Assembly: GCF_000429925.1 (NCBI RefSeq)
Contig: NZ_AUCU01000004.1
Coordinates: 62,001-126,000, forward strand
Reading direction: 5' to 3'
Origin: Desulfatirhabdium butyrativorans DSM 18734
GTDB lineage: Bacteria > Desulfobacterota > Desulfobacteria > Desulfobacterales > Desulfatirhabdiaceae
DNA: 64,000 nt
In this document: positions 45,462-55,100 of the stretch, piece after piece
How positions within the stretch are numbered: position 1 is the stretch's first letter
How the letters are laid out: each line of letters begins with the position of its first letter
Translations under genes and position numbers: made by a program
Notes under the pieces: generated by a model
The model's database searches: none
What the model saw: only the letters and a program-made list of their open reading frames with translations
Told to the model about the DNA's origin: nothing

Positions 45462-46712
45462 ATGGCGACATGGATTAAAACGACTCAAACGGGTGTGTGG
45501 TATCGGGAAAACCAGCGTAGAAAGTACATCGGGAAACCTGATAAGTATTATGCAGTCAAATACAGCCGCAACGGTAAGGAAGTCATGGAGGCCGTCGGAT
45601 GGCATAGCGAAGGCGTGACGGCGCAATCGGCGGCTGTTGTCCGTTCCAAGATTGTCCAGAACATTCGTACAGGGGCGAGGCCACAGTCCATTTCCGAAAT
45701 GCGTAGGATCGAGCGGGAACGAAGAGAAGCAGAGGAAAGAGCCAGACAAGCGGAAATTGAACGAATCCGCTCAGAACAGGCGGCAAACGTCACCTTCCAA
45801 GAAATGTTTAACGTTTACATAGAACACGCCAGAGAAACCTTAAAGGATCAGGGGAAACATGCCATTGCGAATTGGAACTTGTTGAAGCCGTTTTTTTCCG
45901 GCAAGCCAGCGAAGGAAGTGACTGTATTTGATGTGGATCGGGCAAGAATTACCCTTCTAAAGAGGCGTTCACCCAAAACAGTGCACCATGCGATGTCGTT
46001 GATTCGCACACTGTATCTGCGTTGCTTCTTATGGGGGCTTTATACCGGGCCAAACCCCATGAAAAGCGTCAAATTCCCAAAGATCGACGGCAATGGCCGA
46101 ATCCGTTTCCTATCGATTGAGGAAGCGCAAATCCTTTTGGCCGAATTGAAACCCCTGAACAGTGATGCACACGATTTGAGCTTAATGAGCTTGTTCACCT
46201 GTGCCAGGTATTCGGAGCTTGCAAATTTGCGATGGGGCGCTATCAATTGGACAGATGGCTTTGTAACCTTCCTTGATACAAAGAACGGGCGCAATCGAAC
46301 GGTTCCGATATGCAATCCAGTCCGGGAAATGCTGCAAGATCGGCTTAAAGCTCTCCGATTAAAAGGTGAACCAACACCTGATTCGTTGGTTTTCCCAAAC
46401 CGCTATGGTGGAGTCCGGAGCCAAATGGTTGATGTTTTCAAAGTAGTTGCAGACAGGCTCTTCAATAAGGGAATCACAGACAGGCGGCAAAGGGTTGTAT
46501 TTCACAGCCTGCGACACACTGGGATTTCCTGGCTGGTTATGAATGGAACCGATTTGCGAACAGTCCAGGCCATTTCTGGCCATGAAACCCTTTCGATGTT
46601 AAAACGCTATTCACATTTATCGGTTGACCATGTGCGGGATGCGGTACGTCGCATGGCGGACGGTTTCGGGGATCAGAGCAACCTTATTCCAATGTCAAGA
46701 CAGGCCGGGTGA
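45462..46712 (+). CDS. int: Tyrosine integrase of the element
   Basis: The 416-residue tyrosine recombinase has a complete catalytic set: R249 (ARYSELANLRW), H348 and R351 (HSLRHTG), H374 (GHETL) and the nucleophile Y383 (KRYSH). The N-terminal arm domain (MATWIKTTQTGVWYRE) and a core-binding domain with a charged coiled helix precede it. It lies next to attL and is predicted to integrate into tRNA-Glu. AAGGG lies 8 bases before the ATG. C-terminal GFGDQSNLIPMSRQ extends past the usual end. Confidence 0.95.
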   Translation: MATWIKTTQTGVWYRENQRRKYIGKPDKYYAVKYSRNGKEVMEAVGWHSEGVTAQSAAVVRSKIVQNIRTGARPQSISEMRRIERERREAEERARQAEIERIRSEQAANVTFQEMFNVYIEHARETLKDQGKHAIANWNLLKPFFSGKPAKEVTVFDVDRARITLLKRRSPKTVHHAMSLIRTLYLRCFLWGLYTGPNPMKSVKFPKIDGNGRIRFLSIEEAQILLAELKPLNSDAHDLSLMSLFTCARYSELANLRWGAINWTDGFVTFLDTKNGRNRTVPICNPVREMLQDRLKALRLKGEPTPDSLVFPNRYGGVRSQMVDVFKVVADRLFNKGITDRRQRVVFHSLRHTGISWLVMNGTDLRTVQAISGHETLSMLKRYSHLSVDHVRDAVRRMADGFGDQSNLIPMSRQAG

Positions 46713-46746
46713 CAGGGTTTGGTGGATACCAGAAAGGCAATACAAA

Positions 46747-46977
46747 ATGATAAGTGGCGTTCAATATGTGGTAGATCGTTGCGGGAATCAGGTTTCCGTG
46801 CTTGTTCCGATTGATGAATGGCGCTCCATTGAACAGATCAAGGAAATATTGGAACACGTATATCTTGCGGGCCTTATCGAAGATCGGCAAGGTGACGGCG
46901 TTTCTTGTGAACTGGATGATTTGTTGAAAATGGAAGGTGTGACAAGGGATGGGCTGGAAAGTAAAGCTGCTTTCTGA
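46747..46977 (+). CDS. Antitoxin of a RelBE/ParDE-type module
   Basis: A 76-residue acidic protein with an N-terminal strand-helix (MISGVQYVVDRCGNQVSVLVPIDEWRSI) like type II antitoxins of the Phd/RelB kind. Its C terminus overlaps the toxin gene by 29 bases. ATG 46747 is chosen because the upstream frame extends into int. It is just downstream of the integrase gene and may stabilise the element. Confidence 0.7.
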   Translation: MISGVQYVVDRCGNQVSVLVPIDEWRSIEQIKEILEHVYLAGLIEDRQGDGVSCELDDLLKMEGVTRDGLESKAAF

Positions 46978-47251
46978 GGCTGTAAAAGACTTTGCCAAGA
47001 TTGAGGGAAGTGTACGCAAAATGGTTTTGAAACAGCTTGTCAAGCTGGAAACAAACCCGCTCTATGGTGATGCTTTGGGCCACAGGGCCGGAATCGATTT
47101 GACTGGATATTTCAAGCTGTATGCGGACAATAAAAGGATCAGAATCGTTTATAGAGTTGTGGGTTCTGAAATTCAGGTCATTGCGATTGATAAACGTGAA
47201 GACATGGACGTTTATAAGATGGCATTTCAGAGAATCCAGACCATGAAATAA
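46949..47251 (+). CDS. RelE/ParE-family toxin
   Basis: The 100-residue basic protein has the RelE fold pattern: KVKLLSEAVKDFAKI at the start, LVKLETNPLYGDA, then LTGYFKLYADNKRIRIVYRV and IQVIAIDKREDMDVYKMA. This is the family of ribosome-dependent mRNA interferases; ParE-like gyrase poisons are related, and the two cannot be told apart by eye. The start codon overlaps the antitoxin gene, as in other TA modules. A terminator follows. Confidence 0.85.
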   Translation: MGWKVKLLSEAVKDFAKIEGSVRKMVLKQLVKLETNPLYGDALGHRAGIDLTGYFKLYADNKRIRIVYRVVGSEIQVIAIDKREDMDVYKMAFQRIQTMK

Positions 47252-47278
47252 TTTATCACTTGTTTCCGAATACTTAAG

Positions 47279-47312
47279 GGCCGGGTCGATGCGTCGATTC
47301 CGGCCTTTTTTT
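47279..47312 (+). terminator. Terminator of the toxin-antitoxin unit
   Basis: GGCCGGG pairs with TTCCGGCC with an inner TCGA/TCGA step, followed by seven T. Confidence 0.85.
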
Positions 47313-47473
47313 GTTTGAAATAGGGAAGTCAAGCAAAAAATAAAGAAGGATTCGGAAATATTTTTACATATAGCGCTATTTGCAAATGATTCAGTGGTTG
47401 ATTCCGGGAAGGTCATGTATCGTTTTCCCAACACAATTCAAAAACCCCACACAAACCAAAATAGGAGATGGTA

Positions 47474-47725
47474 ATGGCACAACAGGAGGAATCAGTCAGG
47501 GGCGCATATTGGGCGGAAATTGGGAAGGCATGGGGCAAGCCGTTTGTTCGGCGGACGGAGGTTGAGGCGTTCACGAAAGGCGTTCTAAAGGGCAAAACCA
47601 TTGCGAATTTCGATTCGAGGGGCGAGGGGCCGGAAGGGCGGGCCGTGTTGGGGCGGCAATGTCTGTATCCGACCGATCACCTCGTTGAATGGCTGATTTC
47701 CAAAAGCCAAGCCCGCAAAAAATAG
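47474..47725 (+). CDS. AlpA/excisionase-like small DNA-binding protein
   Basis: The 83-residue protein has a helix-turn-helix-like layout: FVRRTEVEAFTKGVLKGKTI, then GPEGRAVLGRQCLYPTDHLVEWLIS. The ending is the strand and helix typical of AlpA/HTH_17 proteins, which act as excisionases or regulators of satellite integrases. GGAG lies 6 bases before ATG 47474. It is the first gene of the replication block. The identification rests on pattern alone. Confidence 0.55.
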   Translation: MAQQEESVRGAYWAEIGKAWGKPFVRRTEVEAFTKGVLKGKTIANFDSRGEGPEGRAVLGRQCLYPTDHLVEWLISKSQARKK

Positions 47726-47784
47726 ACGCCATAAAAAGAAAGCCCGTCGCTGGGCAAGGGCGACGGGCCGAGTGAGGAATAACG

Positions 47785-48399
47785 ATGGCCTGTATTCTAC
47801 CTGAACATCCTCTTAAAAATCAAGGCAAATCCGGCGGCTCTCGATTTGCCTTAGATCCTAAATCTATCGTGGTTTCCCTGGCCGATGTGGTCACATCCAG
47901 AGGGATCGAGTTGAAACCATCCGGGCCAGGGCGCTGGCGGGCGCTATGCCCGTTTCATGGCGAGCGGACACCTTCCTTTTTCGTCTATGAAAATTCAAAC
48001 CGCTATCATTGCTTCGGCTGCGGCGAGAGCGGCGACGCAATCGATTTTGTCCGGCGACTGGAAGGATGCACCTTCAAGGATGCTGTCGAACGGCTTACCG
48101 GGCAGTCACCTGGGCGCTACAAGCGGGACCCCGTGGCGATCCGAAAGAGGCAGGCTGTATCAGGCTTTCGGCGATGGGAGGCGACCTATTCCGATTTCCT
48201 GTCCCATTGGCGGGGCGCTGCTGGCAGAATGATTATGCGGGATGGGCCAGAAAAGATGGACGAAAACGCAGAGCTTATACGTTTGCTGGGCGTCGTTGAT
48301 CAACAGCTTGAAATTCTGGCAAGCGGCGACGACCGGCGGAAATTCACGCTTTTCAAGGCCATTCAGACGGGCGAGGGCATGGACTATGTTGGATGCTGA
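47785..48399 (+). CDS. CHC2 zinc-finger primase-like protein
   Basis: The 204-residue protein carries the primase zinc ribbon: CPFHGERTPSFFVYEN then YHCFGCGESGDAIDFV, giving C-x2-H-x16-C-x2-C. No TOPRIM domain follows, so it is a stand-alone zinc-finger piece or an accessory of the next gene. The next gene starts 14 bases before its stop. In phage satellites, primase and helicase modules of this sort drive replication from an element origin. Confidence 0.85.
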   Translation: MACILPEHPLKNQGKSGGSRFALDPKSIVVSLADVVTSRGIELKPSGPGRWRALCPFHGERTPSFFVYENSNRYHCFGCGESGDAIDFVRRLEGCTFKDAVERLTGQSPGRYKRDPVAIRKRQAVSGFRRWEATYSDFLSHWRGAAGRMIMRDGPEKMDENAELIRLLGVVDQQLEILASGDDRRKFTLFKAIQTGEGMDYVGC

Positions 48400-49438
48400 C
48401 CATTTCGATTTGGGCGATACACTTTTGCAGGATGAACCATCGTGGATCAACGAGGATGCCGTCAAGGCCGGTAAGCAAGGGGCCGGATCGAAGCGATTCG
48501 AGAAACAAACACAGGAGCATCGGCGGATTCCAGTTAATGAGATCGACGGCGAAACCCTGTTGAACCTGGATTTCCCTGAACCGGAATGGATTGTTCGAGG
48601 TATGATCCCTGTGGGGCTGACATTGCTTGCAGGCAAACCCAAAGGCGGGAAAAGCCTGCTCATGGCGAATCTTGCCATTGCAATGGCTACCGGCGGGCGG
48701 TCCCTCAATATTCCATTCGAGGGGCCGGAGAGAGTTGTAATGTTTGCCCTGGAAGACAGCAAGCGGCGCCTGAATGATCGGTTCAGAAAAATGATCGGCG
48801 ATTCCGGTAAAGGAATGTCAAATATTTTGATTCGATTCGAGGCACGGAGGATCGGAAGCGGTTTCGAGGACGACTTGCAAGGCGTCATTGAAAGGCACAA
48901 GCCAAGACTGGTTATCATCGATACGCTGGCGAAGGTTAAGCCATCAAGCAACGGCAGGAAAGCCGCATACGACGAAGATTATGGGCATGGCGATGCCATT
49001 AAGAGGATCATCGACCAACACGAGATAGGATGTGTCGTCGTTCACCATACCAGAAAGATGGGCGCTGAAGATTGCTTCGATACCGTAAGCGGAACGTTGG
49101 GGTTGACAGCCGCATTCGATACACTGGCCGTTCTGCAAAGGCGAAAGGATCATTCTGTATTGGCCGTTCGAGGCCGGGACATCGAGGATACAGAGCTTGC
49201 CATACGGTTGGACGGGCAATATCTGACCTGGCAATTCTTGGGGAACCCGGCAGATGTCCAGGTGAGCACCGAACGACAGGAGATCATCCGTATTTTGAAA
49301 GAGGAGGGAGGCCCGTTAAGGCCGAAAAGTATAGCCGATATGCTGGGAAAGCGTGGGGATAGCACCCGGCATTTACTTCGAAAACTATTGGATGCTGGTG
49401 TCATAACCTATACAGATCATGGGTATTTACTAAAGTGA
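48386..49438 (+). CDS. RepA-like AAA/RecA-fold replicative helicase
   Basis: The 350-residue protein of the AAA_25 or RSF1010-RepA type has Walker A GKPKGGKS near residue 91, LVIIDTLAKVKP as Walker B and VVHHTRKMG as the sensor loop. A C-terminal winged-helix-like stretch (QEIIRILKEEGGPLRPKSIADMLGKRG) follows. These are hexameric helicases of plasmids and satellites. ATG 48386 is used because the longer frame runs through the primase gene. An iteron cluster begins at its stop codon. Confidence 0.8.
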   Translation: MLDADHFDLGDTLLQDEPSWINEDAVKAGKQGAGSKRFEKQTQEHRRIPVNEIDGETLLNLDFPEPEWIVRGMIPVGLTLLAGKPKGGKSLLMANLAIAMATGGRSLNIPFEGPERVVMFALEDSKRRLNDRFRKMIGDSGKGMSNILIRFEARRIGSGFEDDLQGVIERHKPRLVIIDTLAKVKPSSNGRKAAYDEDYGHGDAIKRIIDQHEIGCVVVHHTRKMGAEDCFDTVSGTLGLTAAFDTLAVLQRRKDHSVLAVRGRDIEDTELAIRLDGQYLTWQFLGNPADVQVSTERQEIIRILKEEGGPLRPKSIADMLGKRGDSTRHLLRKLLDAGVITYTDHGYLLK

Positions 49439-49640
49439 TCACACTAATCACAGTAGTTATGATGATCACAGTGATCACGCTGTTCACACCGATCACAGTG
49501 ATCACGCTGTTCACAGCGATCATGACGGTTGCGTGATCAGCGTGATCGGTACTGTGATCAGTAAAACCATATATTTTTTTAATGGTTTCGGGATCTTATG
49601 TAAATCGTGAACGCTGTGATCGCCGTGATCACTTTCGACA
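49436..49640. promoter_or_regulatory. Iteron cluster, candidate replication origin
   Basis: A 25 bp unit GATCACAGTGATCACGC plus TGTTCACA occurs exactly at 49464-49488 and 49491-49515, 27 bases apart. Shorter direct and inverted GTGATCA and TGTTCAC units flank it, including an inverted set at about 49607-49632. A 20-base AT-rich stretch (49568-49585) lies between the sets. The layout (helicase gene, iterons, AT-rich block, helicase gene) fits an origin. Confidence 0.7.
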
Positions 49641-49679
49641 CAATACAAGACCGAATGGATTAGCATTAACGGGCCAAAA

Positions 49680-51056
49680 ATGAAGATCGAAATTTCGTAC
49701 AGGACAATCATCACCGGCGCAACACCGGCAACCGTCAAGGCGCTCCGGGCGGCGCTGTCATTCCAGAATCCCCAATGGATCGAGAACGACCGGCGGGGGT
49801 TCAGTAATTGGCAAACACCCCGATGGATCGAAGGCTTTGAGCTTGTCCGGGGCGGTCTGGTGGTTCCGAGAGGCGCAACCGGGCTTGCAATCAGTATCTG
49901 CAAGCAGGCCGGGGAATCATGGCAGGTCATTGACCGGCGACGGCACCTTCCCGAAGTGGCCTTTACCTTCACAGGCAGGCTTCGAGGCTATCAGGAAACG
50001 GCTGTTGCGGCGATCCTCCGGCGGGATTTCGGAACCCTGCAAGCACCGACCGGAAGCGGCAAGACAACGATGGCGCTGGCAGTCGTTGCGGCACGGCGGC
50101 AACCGGCGCTGATTGTGGTTCACACACGGGAATTGATGAATCAATGGCGGGATCGGGCCGTTTCGTTTTTGGGTATGGAGCCGGGCGAAGTCGGGCAGAT
50201 CGGCGGCGGGAAATTCCAACTCAGACCGAAGCTGAACATTGCTCTTGTCCAGTCGCTTTATGGCCGGGCCGGGGAAGTGGCGCCGCATATCGGGTTCGTG
50301 ATCGTTGATGAATGTCACCATTGCCCATCGAGGACATTCACCGAAGCCATTTCCGCATTCGACTGCAAGTATCAGTTGGGATTGAGCGCAACACCATTCA
50401 GGCGGGATAAATTGACAAAGCTGATCGGTTGGCACGTCGGGCCGGTTGTCCACCGGATAGACCAGCAAGAGCTTGTCGATAATGGGAGCTTGTGCAAGGC
50501 CGTGGTGATCCCGCTACAGACGGATTTCGAGACGCAAATCGATTGCAGCGAATGCTACAGTACGGCGCTGTCGGAGCTTGTGCAAGACAAGGCAAGGAAC
50601 AGGTTGATCGTTGATACCATCATCGGTGAAGCCCAGCAAACGGCGGGTATCGTTCTTGCCCTGACGGATCGAAAACTGCATTGCGAAGAAATCCGGCGCT
50701 TGCTTTCATTCCAGGGCATCGAGGCAGAGGTTTTGACCGGCGACATGGGGAATGGTAAGCGGGCCGAAGTCGTGGGCCGGATGCAGGCCGGGGAAGTCAA
50801 GGTCGTGATCGGGACGGGAAGCCTTTTGGGGGAAGGGTTCGATTGTCCCTCAATCGAGACACTGGCGATTGTGACACCGATCAAATTCAATGGCCGATTG
50901 ACTCAATTCGTTGGCCGGGCATTGCGACCATCACCCGGCAAGATGGCGGCAAGGATCATCGACTTTCAGGACGTGCGGGTTCCTGTTCTGAGGGCCGGGG
51001 CGCTCAGTCGTTTGAAGTCTTATCGAGGTATGGCCGGGATCGAGGTTTCGGAGTGA
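49680..51056 (+). CDS. SF2 DNA helicase (UvsW/type III restriction-like)
   Basis: The 458-residue protein has SF2 motifs: APTGSGKTTMALAVVA (I), VIVDECHHCPS (II, DECH), LSATPFRRDK (III), GTGSLLGEGFDCPSIETLAI (V) and QFVGRALRPSPGK (VI). About 100 residues precede motif I. This is the family of UvsW-like and restriction-type ATP-dependent translocases, but no nuclease or methylase domain is present. It sits on the far side of the iterons from the RepA-like gene and probably helps element replication. Confidence 0.85.
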   Translation: MKIEISYRTIITGATPATVKALRAALSFQNPQWIENDRRGFSNWQTPRWIEGFELVRGGLVVPRGATGLAISICKQAGESWQVIDRRRHLPEVAFTFTGRLRGYQETAVAAILRRDFGTLQAPTGSGKTTMALAVVAARRQPALIVVHTRELMNQWRDRAVSFLGMEPGEVGQIGGGKFQLRPKLNIALVQSLYGRAGEVAPHIGFVIVDECHHCPSRTFTEAISAFDCKYQLGLSATPFRRDKLTKLIGWHVGPVVHRIDQQELVDNGSLCKAVVIPLQTDFETQIDCSECYSTALSELVQDKARNRLIVDTIIGEAQQTAGIVLALTDRKLHCEEIRRLLSFQGIEAEVLTGDMGNGKRAEVVGRMQAGEVKVVIGTGSLLGEGFDCPSIETLAIVTPIKFNGRLTQFVGRALRPSPGKMAARIIDFQDVRVPVLRAGALSRLKSYRGMAGIEVSE

Positions 51057-51372
51057 AGCAGCATTCCCAACCAACAAACAATGTTTTCCGAAGACGACAT
51101 TCTACCCCTGAAAAGGAACATCGATGGCATTGAGGGCGCTTATCATGAAGAAATTCGGTTAAACAAAAGTTATCCACACAAGAGGATCGAACCAACAAAC
51201 CAGCAAACCAACCGACAAACAATCTTTGGGCCGTTATCGTTGGGAAGGGCCAGAGATAACGGCCCGAAGGTCGGTAGGGGATGCAATCAATCAATCAAAG
51301 CAATCAAAAATCAATCAATCAATGCTGGGCAACCAAACTCCGATTGATTGTTTGAGAATCAAAGGGGGGGGT
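51057..51372. promoter_or_regulatory. Non-coding region with DnaA box, CAAC repeats and inverted repeat
   Basis: No convincing gene is seen in this 316 bp, although an 88-codon plus frame is open. Bases 51170-51178 are a perfect DnaA box, TTATCCACA. ACCAACAAAC-type units recur at 51066-51080 and 51190-51220. GGGCCGTTATC (51228-51238) and GATAACGGCCC (51255-51265) form an 11 bp stem. CAATCAATCAA units run from 51283 to 51325. It could be a second origin element or a control region. Confidence 0.55.
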
Positions 51373-51741
51373 ATGACTCCTGTGGAGATTATTCTTTCCA
51401 ATTGGGATGCGGTCGTCAATGCGTATCAGGAAACCAAATCATGGCAAATGGTTTATGATCGGGTTCCGGCGTTGAAGGAGATAGGAAGCAGCAACACGTT
51501 GAAAAACCAAGGCACAATTATTCATGAAACCATGCAGTGGATTCATCGGTATGGTGGAAATCAAGACAAGAAGGAACACGGGGCCAAACAGAAGAAGTTA
51601 AACATTTCCGGGTGGAGTATCCAACAAGATCAGAAGGGATATTACAGGGCCTTCAAAAAGATCGGCGGCAAGTTACGGGGCGTGTATCTTGGCCGGTCAC
51701 TCGAAGGGGCCGAAAAGAAAATCGAATCGATAAACGTATAA
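51373..51741 (+). CDS. Hypothetical protein with arm-type-like C terminus
   Basis: A 122-residue protein starting MTPVEIILSNWDAVVNAY, after a GGGGGGG tract. The N-terminal half is helical. The C-terminal half, SGWSIQQDQKGYYRAFKK then IGGKLRGVYLGR, looks like a three-strand DNA- or RNA-binding unit found in phage-encoded small proteins. I cannot name a family. ATG 51373 is chosen over the longer frame, whose first 49 codons cover repeat DNA. It precedes the polyvalent protein gene. Confidence 0.55.
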   Translation: MTPVEIILSNWDAVVNAYQETKSWQMVYDRVPALKEIGSSNTLKNQGTIIHETMQWIHRYGGNQDKKEHGAKQKKLNISGWSIQQDQKGYYRAFKKIGGKLRGVYLGRSLEGAEKKIESINV

Positions 51742-51919
51742 CGGCAATCAAGACATGGTGAAAAGTGTATGACGAAAATCATACCTGATTCTTTCTTGTC
51801 CTGCATATTCGAAATTGACCAGACTCACAGACAAGCGATTTGAGCGGGGTTCTCGGCATACCGAAGGGGATCATAAGGGCCGGGATAGAATCGAGGCGCT
51901 ACGGGCCGTTGGCGGGGCG

Positions 51920-52147
51920 TTATCTCTTGATGCTACGAATATCTTCCTCTAATTCATCTGCAAGCAGCATGGCGTCTGATTCGGAAATGGGGTTGGAATT
52001 CAATCGGATTTTGGCGCGGCTCTCGTCGTCTTCAACGACCTTCCAGGTATCCGGGCTGCGAGAATCCATTCGAAAAACCCTGCCAGTCGATTTTTCGATG
52101 GCGAATGGAGCGTCTTCCTTTTCAACGAAGTCAAACAGTCGGTTCAT
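51920..52147 (-). CDS. Small acidic protein, antisense to the polyvalent gene leader (copy 1)
   Basis: A 75-residue protein MNRLFDFVEKEDAPFAIEKS... with a clear ribosome site, AAAGGAGG, 7 bases before the ATG. A second copy at 61951-62280 keeps the protein reading much better than either plus frame, with only three conservative changes in the first ~68 residues, which supports real coding here. No family is recognised. Both copies lie head-on beside toxin-like domains, so an immunity role is possible but unproven. Because of it, the polyvalent gene cannot sensibly begin upstream of 52146. Confidence 0.7.
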   Translation of the reverse strand: MNRLFDFVEKEDAPFAIEKSTGRVFRMDSRSPDTWKVVEDDESRAKIRLNSNPISESDAMLLADELEEDIRSIKR

Positions 52148-55100
52148 GGATGTTCCTCCTTTTGATACGGAAAACATTACCAGAAATGGTCAAAAAGTCA
52201 AGGCGAAGCTTGAAACGGGCAAAAAGGATCAGGTCTATCTGAACAACGAGACGCCGCTTGTCGTGCAATGGGCAGTCATCGAGGCGGATGATCTCGTATC
52301 GAGCCACGATACGGATTTCCGGCTGAACCCGGAATTTCCGCAAGAGCTGCAGCCCAGGGACCGCACCCGGGAAGAAATGAAAAAGCAGATATTCTCGATT
52401 TCCGGGAAACTCAATCCGGAGCTTCTGGGTCAATCGCTTTATGCTTCTGCAGGCGCTCCGATTGTTGGGCGTGATCTGGTTGTGGAAAGCGGCAACGGCC
52501 GGATGCTGGGGTTGAAGATGCGCTATGCGCAAGACGGTGCTACGGCATACCGGGAATGGGTTGGAGAAAACGCCAAGCAATTCGGGATCGATCCGAAAAC
52601 CATCGATGCCATGCAACACCCCGTGCTGGTCCGGATTCGTTTGTCCGAACAGGATCGCAAGATGGTCACAGAACGGGCCAACGAGCGAGACATTGCTGCC
52701 ATGTCGCCGGTGGAAACGGCAAAGGTGGACAGCGGAAGGCTGCAACCGGAGGACATGGAGCTGTTCCGTCCGGGTGATGACGGGGAGATTGCCACGGCTT
52801 CAAACAGTGATTTCATATCACAATTCCTGAAAACCATAGGTCCTGCAGAATCGGCTGGCCTTCTGACAGCAGATGGAAAGCCTACCCGGCAGCTTCTGGA
52901 CCGCATTCAGGCGGCTGTTTTCGAAAAGGCGTATCATGACGATAGATTGTTGGCCCTGATGGCAGAGGACGCAAACCCGGATATCCGCAATGTGTTAAAG
53001 GCTCTGACCATGGCATCAACCGTATTCGCCAAGGTGAAGGGTATGGTTGGAGACAAGGAGCCGATAGAGGCAATCGACCATATTGTTGGCGCCGTTGATG
53101 TGATCCGGAGAGCGAAGCGGGAAGGTGAAAACGTCGAGACCATACTGAATCAGCTTGGCTTGTTCGGTGAAGACATCCCGGGGGAAACCGCTTCTGTGAC
53201 GCGGTTTCTGGTCAAGAATGCCCGTTCGGCCAAACGGATCGGTGAATTTTTGCAGGCCGTTGCCAAGAAGTACCAGTATTGGGCGGCCAACAAGGATCAA
53301 CCGGATTTGTTCGGGAATCTGCCGGAAAAGCCGGTGGCTGGCACCGTCTTGAAAGAGGCGTTGGCCGATGGTGGTGTTGGCGGTAATCAACCAGGGCTTT
53401 TCGAGGACGCATCTTCGGTGCATCCCGAAATTGATGGAATGCGGGTAGCGGTATCTGCCGATGTGAACCAGGCACCCCTCAATGTCCCGCCGAACTGGAT
53501 CGTTTTCAATGCCCCAAGGCCGCTTTATGGGGACCGGGAATGGCAAGGGGATTTTCTGCATGGCCGGTTCTATGCGGCCGTCGATCCCAACGGCGATAAG
53601 GCCGAATGGTGCATCAAAGAAAACAAAAGCCTCGACGCATGGGTCTATCAATTCGTTGATGCGGAAACCATGCGTGCCATGGTTCGGCAATATTATATCG
53701 ATGGGTATTTCAAGGGGGATGCAGAAAAAACCGACAAGGCCATGGGAAGATTGACAGCCGAACAGATACGGGGAGCGTTTGCAAACTTTCTGGATAAAAT
53801 GACGTTTGGGGCCTTTCAGGAATTGGAGGCCAAGGCGGTTGCGCCACAAGAAAGCAATACCAGGCCAAGCAAAGAGCCCTGGCGGTTGGACATCATGGAA
53901 GCGAAAACCATGGATGATATTGCCGCCGTATTTGAGGATTTATTCGGGGTATATTGGGATGGCAGAGACGTGATGGAATCGGCGCTGTTTGAGTCTGCAG
54001 GAAGCGGCGACTTCGTGATGGCTCCGAACGGTACGATCAATTTCGGGCAGATCACTCCTGAGATTGCGAAGGTGATCAAGAGGCAGGCCGGTTATATTCG
54101 GATGAGAGAGGGAAGTGTAGAAACCACTGGCGAAAAGCACATCAATCGAGAGCGAAGACTCGCTCAGATAAGGCAGGCTGGGTATAAAAATGCAGTGGAT
54201 TTAGTTTATACGATTACAAGCGGTTACACGGAAATTTACAAGGGGCCTGGTCGTCAATTGATTTTGGTTAATTCGAACAAGCAACCGATAACGGCCTATG
54301 TCTTATTGGAGCCTGCAAAAGATGGTGATTACTACGATGTTAAAACAGCGTTTCCAACGAACACGGCCTTTCTGGAAAGGAAAGAATTGCTGTGGGGTGA
54401 CCCGCCTTATCACCAGCGACGGAACCTTGCCCCCAGCGGTGACTTGGGCCACAGCAAATCTGGTGAAAAAATATCTCTACCCGATTCCGATGTCAACAGG
54501 ATTTTGGAGGATGCCACGCCTGAAACATGGAGACAGGCCATAAAGGACGCAAAGAGCATTGCCGACATCGAGGCCGTTTTCCGCAGCTTGTTCCCAGACG
54601 CATTTTCGGGTGAAGCAGAAATCCAGTACGTGGACACCGGCGAGAAGATCGGCGGGGCCAAAAAGGATATTTGGGCCTCGATTCTCTCAGGTCAACGAAG
54701 AATGGATGCTCAAGCGCTGGAAGGGATGGATGATGCGACGGCGGCCAAGGCTGTCACAAGGCAAAATGTCGTTCGCGGCCTGATCGATACTTTCCGGGAT
54801 TCGGGCTTCGAGCCAGGAGCCGTGTTCATGATTTCGAAGCTGATCGGATCGTTCGACGCGAAACCAGCGGATTCTGATGCGGCCAGGCGCTCCTATTTGA
54901 TTGCGTCAGAGCGGGTGATGCAATACCTGAGATCGGCCCGGACCGTTTCCGATTTCAAGGATGCGCTGCAACAGATTCGATCCGAAATTGCCGGGCTGAT
55001 CATGACACCGGAACAGAAGGCTTTGGATGCCGATTATAAGGATCGAGTCAGGCAATGGAATGATTTGCGCCATCGGAAGTGGCTGGAGTTGATCAATCTG

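Noticed and set aside
49436-49640. CRISPR array
   Set aside because: Spacing is only 2 bp between units and the repeats are palindromic and mixed in orientation, which suits iterons.
51081-51347. 88-codon plus frame in the repeat-rich spacer
   Set aside because: Its second half is encoded by CAAC and CAATC repeats; no ribosome site.
51840-52145. 102-codon N-terminal extension of the polyvalent protein
   Set aside because: It is antisense to the conserved small gene and reads as low-complexity Ser/Arg text.
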